Shown one piece after another: positions 27,123 to 31,013 of a stretch of 31,013 nt of DNA (positions within the stretch are counted from its first letter, which is position 1; each line of letters opens with the position of its first letter). This stretch comes from a virus. The DNA lies in the IMG/VR virus record IMGVR_UViG_3300024348_000164, positions 1 through 31,013 of that record; one strand, given 5' to 3'. The translations under genes were made by a program, and so were the position numbers. Under the pieces are notes generated by a model. The model made no database searches. It saw only the letters and a list, made by a program, of their open reading frames with translations, and was not told the DNA's origin.

Positions 27123-27301
27123 TATTCTTCCTCTCTATCTTGAAGTTCCAGGAAGTCCCCAGATTCAATTAAATCTATTAGTCTTGAGTACATAAAAATT
27201 ACATCAGGGTCCGTAGACTCATCTGCTGCTTCCTCTAGTTGTTCTAGTAGGTCTTCTTTGGCCTGCCTGTACCCGTCAGTCCATCCTTCTGTATACTGCA
27301 T
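27122..27301 (-). CDS. Small acidic helical protein
   Basis: 59 residues from the ATG at 27301 with GGAGG 11 nt upstream; ATG 27325 is possible. YTEGWTDGYRQAKEDLLEQL then acidic helices ending LQDREEE. The WTDGYRQAKEDL stretch is common in short phage proteins of unknown role. Confidence 0.7.
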   Translation of the reverse strand: MQYTEGWTDGYRQAKEDLLEQLEEAADESTDPDVIFMYSRLIDLIESGDFLELQDREEE

Positions 27302-27524
27302 ATGTTGATTGTCCTCCAATCTCATCTCCGTAAGGCGCCATTGGTTTAACGTCCTCTTCTGATAAAATTGTAGCACCAACTTTGTTAACTACAGCAGCAA
27401 CCTTTTCTAAGTAGTTGCTATTAATTTCGATCACAGTTCCACCTAGGTGGTCCGCCTCTATCCCAAACTTGAGGGCTTCGAATAGGGCGGTGGCCACCTT
27501 GGTAGTACTAATTGTTGTAATCAT
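27276..27524 (-). CDS. Hypothetical protein
   Basis: 82 residues from a TAATG junction with the gene upstream. VATALFEALKFGIEADHLGG then beta-type sequence and APYGDEIGGQSTYAVYR. Overlaps the next gene by 26 nt. Unknown. Confidence 0.72.
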   Translation of the reverse strand: MITTISTTKVATALFEALKFGIEADHLGGTVIEINSNYLEKVAAVVNKVGATILSEEDVKPMAPYGDEIGGQSTYAVYRRMD

Positions 27525-28180
27525 TAGTCCCAGTTAACGTCTGTGTGCTCAACGGTCCAGGAATCAATTGAGACGTTGCCATTGTTTGAATCAATACACA
27601 ATTCATCCTGTAGGAAATAATGTGCGTCAAAGTCATTTACCTCGTCCAGCGGAAGTTCAACTTCAACATCAACTTGGATTTGTGCAGAGATAGTAACTGT
27701 TTGTGTAAGAGATATGTCAAGCATTTCCGCAATCTCTGTTAATGATTCTTGGTCAGAAGAATCTGCAAAGTTCTCTTTGATATAAGAACTAACGCTATCA
27801 ATCTTGCTTTGAAGAGCCTGCACAGTTTTCTGTGCTTGACGTCCATTGTGTAGGTCCCATTCAATGCTGGTAACCTTGTCAGTTACATACTCTGCTTCTG
27901 AATACCCGTGAATCTTTTTGTAGGTAACAAGAAGGTTGGAGTTGTATGGTGTTGCTAGTTCTGTTACTTCTGTTGTTTCCATTTGTTCGCTTTCTTTAGT
28001 AGGTGTATTAAGTGTAGCATGTTCTACTGACACTAATGTAGTCTTCCGACCACAAGGACATGTTAGCTCTGTCACACCAGATGGGAATCCAAATCCATCT
28101 GATGATGTTAGCTCAATTAAACAGTCACACTCATTTGGATCACAAACGAAGGTGTACTTGCTTGAAACTAAATCTGTCAT
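27524..28180 (-). CDS. Two-part protein: Cys-rich N-terminal domain and helical/beta C-terminal part
   Basis: 218 residues from the ATG at 28180 (ATGA-coupled, GGAGGAG upstream). Residues 1-65 hold CDPNECDC and LTCPCGRK, a probable zinc ribbon. After a polar linker the rest has helices and VTISAQIQVDVEVELPLDEV. DNA of the linker (about 27985-28015) carries a promoter-like block matching 26683-26710, and a second ATG follows at METTEV, so a shorter form may also be made. Confidence 0.74.
   Translation of the reverse strand: MTDLVSSKYTFVCDPNECDCLIELTSSDGFGFPSGVTELTCPCGRKTTLVSVEHATLNTPTKESEQMETTEVTELATPYNSNLLVTYKKIHGYSEAEYVTDKVTSIEWDLHNGRQAQKTVQALQSKIDSVSSYIKENFADSSDQESLTEIAEMLDISLTQTVTISAQIQVDVEVELPLDEVNDFDAHYFLQDELCIDSNNGNVSIDSWTVEHTDVNWD
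27985..28015 (-). promoter_or_regulatory. Internal promoter-like block shared with 26683-26710
   Basis: The plus-strand text TAGTAGGTRTATTAAGTKTA followed by GCAT is common to both sites. On the minus strand it gives TGC-TACACT here and TGC-TAAACT at 26701. The -35 here is poor. Confidence 0.4.
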
Positions 28181-28347
28181 TGCTCCTCCAATTCCCAAGA
28201 TGTGTCAGGCCAACCTAAGTCATATTTGATAATACTCTCAACTTGACCAAGGTCGTCAAGATGTCCGTTTATTTTATCTATTGCTTCCTGTTCGCTATTA
28301 GCGCCAACTGCTCCGTGTAATTTAATCACAAAGTTATAGTGCGCCAT
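28177..28347 (-). CDS. Small hypothetical protein
   Basis: 56 residues from the ATG at 28347, overlapping the stop of the YubB-like gene by 14 nt. MAHYNFVIKLHGAVGANSEQ then EAIDKINGHLDDLGQVES: a ferredoxin-like beta-alpha-beta pattern. Its stop forms ATGA with the next start. Confidence 0.7.
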   Translation of the reverse strand: MAHYNFVIKLHGAVGANSEQEAIDKINGHLDDLGQVESIIKYDLGWPDTSWELEEQ

Positions 28348-29128
28348 TTAGAGCCTCTTCCTGTGTATAGGTTTTGACAGGTGGAGTGTTCTTATGGTCT
28401 TCACATTCCTTCATAGCCTCTTCATCTCTCCAAGAGCCTTCTCCGCATTCGGAGCAGAATTCTCCACAGTCATTCTCGCAATATGCAACACAATCAAAAG
28501 ACTGGCAAGCATAGCAACGGTTCTCCCATTCTGCCAATTCTTTTACTTCACCACGGACAATCTCATATTCCCCACCCCAACCTGTTTCTTCCTCAAACTC
28601 TAATGTAAGTAGGCAGTTAGGAACTAAGTTAGATAACTTAGTTAAGATTGTAACGGCAGGTGACCAAGCAGTCTCATACTTATATACAACCCAGTTGTCA
28701 TCACCTTCTGATTTCTCTTCAAGCAATTCTGTATTAGGATACTTCTCATCATCTGATACGGCAACATCCCATTTAGTTCCCCAATTAGAATTGTTCCAAG
28801 AATACCAATCTTTCTGAGTCTTAGCAAACTCAACAGACTTGCGGAACCAATCAGGGTCTTCTAAGTTAATTCCACCACGGTCAGGCTGGCAGGCATACTC
28901 TTCATCAGTAATACCGTCATCTTTATATGAGTGGATATTATGGAAAGCAAACACAGGATTGTTATACTCAACTAATTTAATTTTGGTCGGAAACCCATTA
29001 GCATTAATATCACCCATACCGTGAGTCTCTTGTGCTAATGTAAATGGCTTATTCAATCTATCTTTAATCATATCTACCTCAGACTTAGGTCCTTGGATAG
29101 TTAATGTGTTATATACCCAGTTTGGCAT
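28334..29128 (-). CDS. YubB/Api92-like ferredoxin-fold protein with extra zinc cluster
   Basis: 264 residues. MPNWVYNTLTIQGPKSEVD, WYSWNNSNWGTKWDV and YKYETAWSPAVTIL mark the YubB/Api92 (DUF1281) family found on phages and plasmids. A C-terminal Cys-rich part (CYACQSFDCVAYCENDCGEF) is added and probably binds zinc. The family's role is not established. Upstream are its promoter and a CRP-like site. Confidence 0.85.
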   Translation of the reverse strand: MPNWVYNTLTIQGPKSEVDMIKDRLNKPFTLAQETHGMGDINANGFPTKIKLVEYNNPVFAFHNIHSYKDDGITDEEYACQPDRGGINLEDPDWFRKSVEFAKTQKDWYSWNNSNWGTKWDVAVSDDEKYPNTELLEEKSEGDDNWVVYKYETAWSPAVTILTKLSNLVPNCLLTLEFEEETGWGGEYEIVRGEVKELAEWENRCYACQSFDCVAYCENDCGEFCSECGEGSWRDEEAMKECEDHKNTPPVKTYTQEEALNGAL

Positions 29129-29162
29129 ATTGTTCCTTTCGGGTTGGAAATGGTTATATCTA

Positions 29163-29192
29163 ATACTAGCATATCCGTAATGGGTAGCGCAA
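29163..29192 (-). promoter_or_regulatory. Promoter of the YubB-like gene
   Basis: TTGCGC (29192-29187), 18-nt spacer, TAGTAT (29168-29163) with a TGC extension. Two CGTAATG motifs flank it and a third is further upstream. Confidence 0.58.
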
Positions 29193-29237
29193 CTCTAAAT
29201 TTCCACAAATTCTGGGATATCTGCGTAATGCCCGTAA

Positions 29238-29253
29238 TGTGATCAAAATCATA
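29238..29253. promoter_or_regulatory. CRP-like operator
   Basis: TGTGA-N6-TCATA, one mismatch from the TGTGA-N6-TCACA palindrome, about 90 bp before the expected RNA start. Confidence 0.45.
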
Positions 29254-29271
29254 CCGCAGCGGCGAATTTTT

Positions 29272-29287
29272 ATGCAATGCGTTGCAT
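29272..29287. terminator. Short hairpin next to tRNA-Asp
   Basis: ATGCAA-TGCG-TTGCAT with T-rich DNA on both sides. It could end the tRNA transcript on the minus strand. Confidence 0.4.
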
Positions 29288-29299
29288 ATTTATTTATTG

Positions 29300-29373
29300 C
29301 GATCTGTAACGGACTTGAACCGTCGACCTCTACCGTGACAGGGTAGCGCTCTAACCAACTGAGCTAACAGACC
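29300..29373 (-). tRNA. tRNA-Asp(GUC)
   Basis: Minus strand: acceptor GGTCTGT/ACAGATC, D arm GCTC/GAGC, anticodon stem CTACC/GGTAG around CTGTCAC (GTC), T arm GACGG/CCGTT with TTCAAGT loop, discriminator G as in tRNA-Asp. CCA not encoded. It is the only minus-strand tRNA here. Confidence 0.93.
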
Positions 29374-29413
29374 AAATGGTGAGCAGTTTTTATTCTTGCT
29401 CAGGAATTTTTAT

Positions 29414-30427
29414 TTATGCGATTGCTAAAACTGTTTTCACAATTTTTGCTAAGCGATTTTTTTCTGCGTTGATTTGTGCGTCAAATCCACTTGCAGCAGC
29501 GAGCAAACTTTCTGTCTTTCCACCACGAGCAGTGCGAGCCCAATCAAGGCGTTCGGTGAGTGCATTTAGTGCGCCCCAACCAGTGCCAGCAATCATTCCG
29601 TTGAATTCACCAGTGTATAAATCGTTGATTGTATCCACTTTTGTTTCCCACTTTTTGATTGCGCCTTTTGTATCCTTCTCAGGCTTTGGATAAGCCGCAA
29701 GAATGATGTCGTTGAATTGCTTAGCATTGACTGACTTCTCATAGAGAGCGTTAGCCAACTTTGAGAATTCGTCCATATAGAAATCTGCCATTCCTAGTGC
29801 TTGACGAGCAATAGCAATCTTTCCTTCTGCAGTTTGTGTGTGGCGAATTTTGAATGATTGCTTTACGCCACCCTTTTTCTTAGCACCCAATGCAAGATTG
29901 AGAGTGTTAGCGCACACAACACGAACAGGTGTAATGCTTGCTTGAATAGCAATAGAGCCATCGTGTGATGTGTTGATGAGCAAATAAGTTTTTACAACAT
30001 CATTGACACCAGTAGGGTCTAGAACAACTTCACGCTCTAGAGCAAGAGAGCCGAATACAACACGACCACCCTTGATTGAACCAGCAGTTTCCCAGCGACC
30101 ACCGCCGTCTAGAATGTTATCGCCAAATGCAAATAAATCTTCATTTTGCAATGGAACATAACGCTGACCAACTACACCAAGAATATCGGTTTGTGTGTTG
30201 TCGGTAGGATTAGTGCGTAGGACATACTGATAATCCTTATCAGATGTTAGGTGATTTGGAACTTCCAAATCTTCTAAGCGGACATTCCATCCATTTAGAT
30301 TTGCAAGAGATAGCATTTCAGATGTATTTACTTCATTAGTAAATACGGTTCCTAAACCGTGCCAAGCAGGTTCACGGAATGAGGCAAAAGATGTTTTGCC
30401 ATTTTGACTTTCGAGGTCGTGCGCCAT
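29414..30427 (-). CDS. DUF932 / TIGR03299 phage-plasmid-like protein
   Basis: 337 residues. REPAWHGLGTVF, ILGVVGQRYVPLQNEDLFAF, GGGRWETAGSIKGGRVVFGS and ITPVRVVCANTLNLAL are the signatures of this widespread phage/plasmid family of unknown function. Full-length. AAGAAGG precedes the ATG; the promoter at 30457-30486 and a perfect CRP-like site lie upstream, so expression may respond to host state. Confidence 0.92.
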   Translation of the reverse strand: MAHDLESQNGKTSFASFREPAWHGLGTVFTNEVNTSEMLSLANLNGWNVRLEDLEVPNHLTSDKDYQYVLRTNPTDNTQTDILGVVGQRYVPLQNEDLFAFGDNILDGGGRWETAGSIKGGRVVFGSLALEREVVLDPTGVNDVVKTYLLINTSHDGSIAIQASITPVRVVCANTLNLALGAKKKGGVKQSFKIRHTQTAEGKIAIARQALGMADFYMDEFSKLANALYEKSVNAKQFNDIILAAYPKPEKDTKGAIKKWETKVDTINDLYTGEFNGMIAGTGWGALNALTERLDWARTARGGKTESLLAAASGFDAQINAEKNRLAKIVKTVLAIA

Positions 30428-30456
30428 ATTTTCCTTCTTTCTTTGTTGTTATTTCA

Positions 30457-30486
30457 AGTATAACAGGATGAACTGACAGATGTCAA
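30457..30486 (-). promoter_or_regulatory. Promoter of the DUF932 gene
   Basis: TTGACA (30486-30481), 18-nt spacer, TATACT (30462-30457). Confidence 0.82.
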
Positions 30487-30515
30487 TTCGTATAGGTAAA
30501 AATGTCCGATTTTCG

Positions 30516-30533
30516 GTGTGATCAAATTCACAC
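30516..30533. promoter_or_regulatory. CRP-like operator, perfect match
   Basis: GTGTGA-N6-TCACAC, an exact TGTGA-N6-TCACA palindrome, centred about 75 bp before the expected start of the DUF932 mRNA. Confidence 0.62.
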
Positions 30534-30542
30534 CCGTAAGCC

Positions 30543-30562
30543 TGTGGATAAGCTGTGGATAA
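30543..30562. repeat. Paired DnaA-box-like 9-mers
   Basis: TGTGGATAA at 30543 and again at 30554, 11 bp apart, both exact. Confidence 0.7.
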
Positions 30563-30594
30563 CCCGCCTCGCATTTCTGCGGGATTGTCAAGTC

Positions 30595-30780
30595 CTATTT
30601 CATTTTAGTAATTGATTCCCAAAAAGTGGGAGGGTCTTCATTTACTTGCGCCTTCACGTCATTATAAGTTTTATCATTTAGTAATGCGGTGATAATAAAA
30701 AACGGCGCAATAAAGAAGAACATAAGTAGTAGCACAAAACCAGTGCCAATTACATAGCCAAGAAAGTCATAGAACCGCAT
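30595..30780 (-). CDS. Single or double-pass membrane protein
   Basis: 61 residues. Hydrophobic stretch of about 30 residues (YVIGTGFVLLLMFFFIAPFF, then IITALL) and a polar tail with EDPPTFWESITKMK. Unknown function. It is followed by the TGTGGATAA pair. Confidence 0.72.
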   Translation of the reverse strand: MRFYDFLGYVIGTGFVLLLMFFFIAPFFIITALLNDKTYNDVKAQVNEDPPTFWESITKMK

Positions 30781-30791
30781 AATCTATTCTC

Positions 30792-31013
30792 TCACGCTTC
30801 TACTAGATTTGGCAAATCGTATCTATCTTCAGTTATTTTTGTTTGGTCAATGTCTGACATTTTAGATTGCCATAATGATAGATTGGATTCAAGACGGTCA
30901 CCAAAAACTCTTACAAAATCTGCAAGGTCTACAGTTTCACCAGTCATACAAGATTTAAGTACATCGATACCTAGGTACACTCGACTATCACCGCTCCACC
31001 CAATTGAAACAGG
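30792..31013 (-). CDS. Hypothetical protein, 5' end outside window
   Basis: The frame stays open to the window edge (74 codons, reading PVSIGWSGDSRVYLGIDVLKS at the edge), so the gene probably starts beyond 31013; a GTG at 30980 is the only internal candidate near it. It ends with ITEDRYDLPNLVEA. Unrecognised. Confidence 0.65.
   Translation of the reverse strand, partial: PVSIGWSGDSRVYLGIDVLKSCMTGETVDLADFVRVFGDRLESNLSLWQSKMSDIDQTKITEDRYDLPNLVEA

Noticed and set aside
29380-29402. Terminator for the DUF932 gene
   Set aside because: TGAGCA/TGCTCA stem exists, but no T run follows on the minus strand; left unassigned.

Overview
The window looks like part of a double-stranded DNA phage of an AT-rich actinobacterium. 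It holds a phage RecA, a terminase pair, a CHAP endolysin with holin-like proteins, seven tRNA genes and dozens of short, tightly overlapping genes. Actinobacterial marks are a WhiB-type iron-sulfur regulator, a DUF7455-type zinc protein, an Lsr2-like mini-protein and several apparently leaderless promoters. The low GC content and the secreted Ala/Thr-rich proteins suggest a planktonic actinobacterium such as the freshwater acI (Nanopelagicales) group. That host assignment is inference.

Layout: 1-4041 (+) is a recombination and nuclease block: recA C-terminus, XapX-domain protein, Cas4-like nuclease, RuvC-like resolvase, helix-turn-helix micro-protein and FkbM methyltransferase. 4052-6690 holds a consensus promoter and the terminase subunits; no portal or capsid gene follows. 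6700-12566 is an accessory block with five tRNAs, HNH nuclease, pyrimidine-dimer-glycosylase-like protein, thermonuclease, WhiB, a proteasome-like Ntn hydrolase that seems to need a -1 frameshift, and a DUF1599-type protein. 12569-18060 encodes two exported repeat-rich proteins, holin-like membrane proteins and the CHAP lysin. 18062-23078 carries Hsp20, thioredoxin, a conserved phage protein, an initiator tRNA, a structured RNA and a GroES-like co-chaperonin.

23079-23978 is a gene-free AT-rich region between convergent gene blocks. It holds an exact 12-bp-spaced array of four DnaA-box-like 9-mers, tandem 10-mers, a nested 87-bp inverted repeat and several hairpins, and is the best candidate in the window for a replication or partition locus.

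23979-31013 runs on the minus strand: short overlapping genes of unknown function, an Lsr2-like mini-protein, a YubB/Api92-like protein, tRNA-Asp and a DUF932/TIGR03299 protein. Several promoters here have TTGACA-type -35 boxes, and three have a CRP-like palindrome upstream.

Two regulatory habits recur: -10 boxes exactly 6 nt before an ATG (leaderless transcripts), and promoters embedded in or abutting the terminator hairpin of the upstream gene. Genes commonly overlap through ATGA, GTGA or TAATG junctions, so translational coupling is likely throughout.
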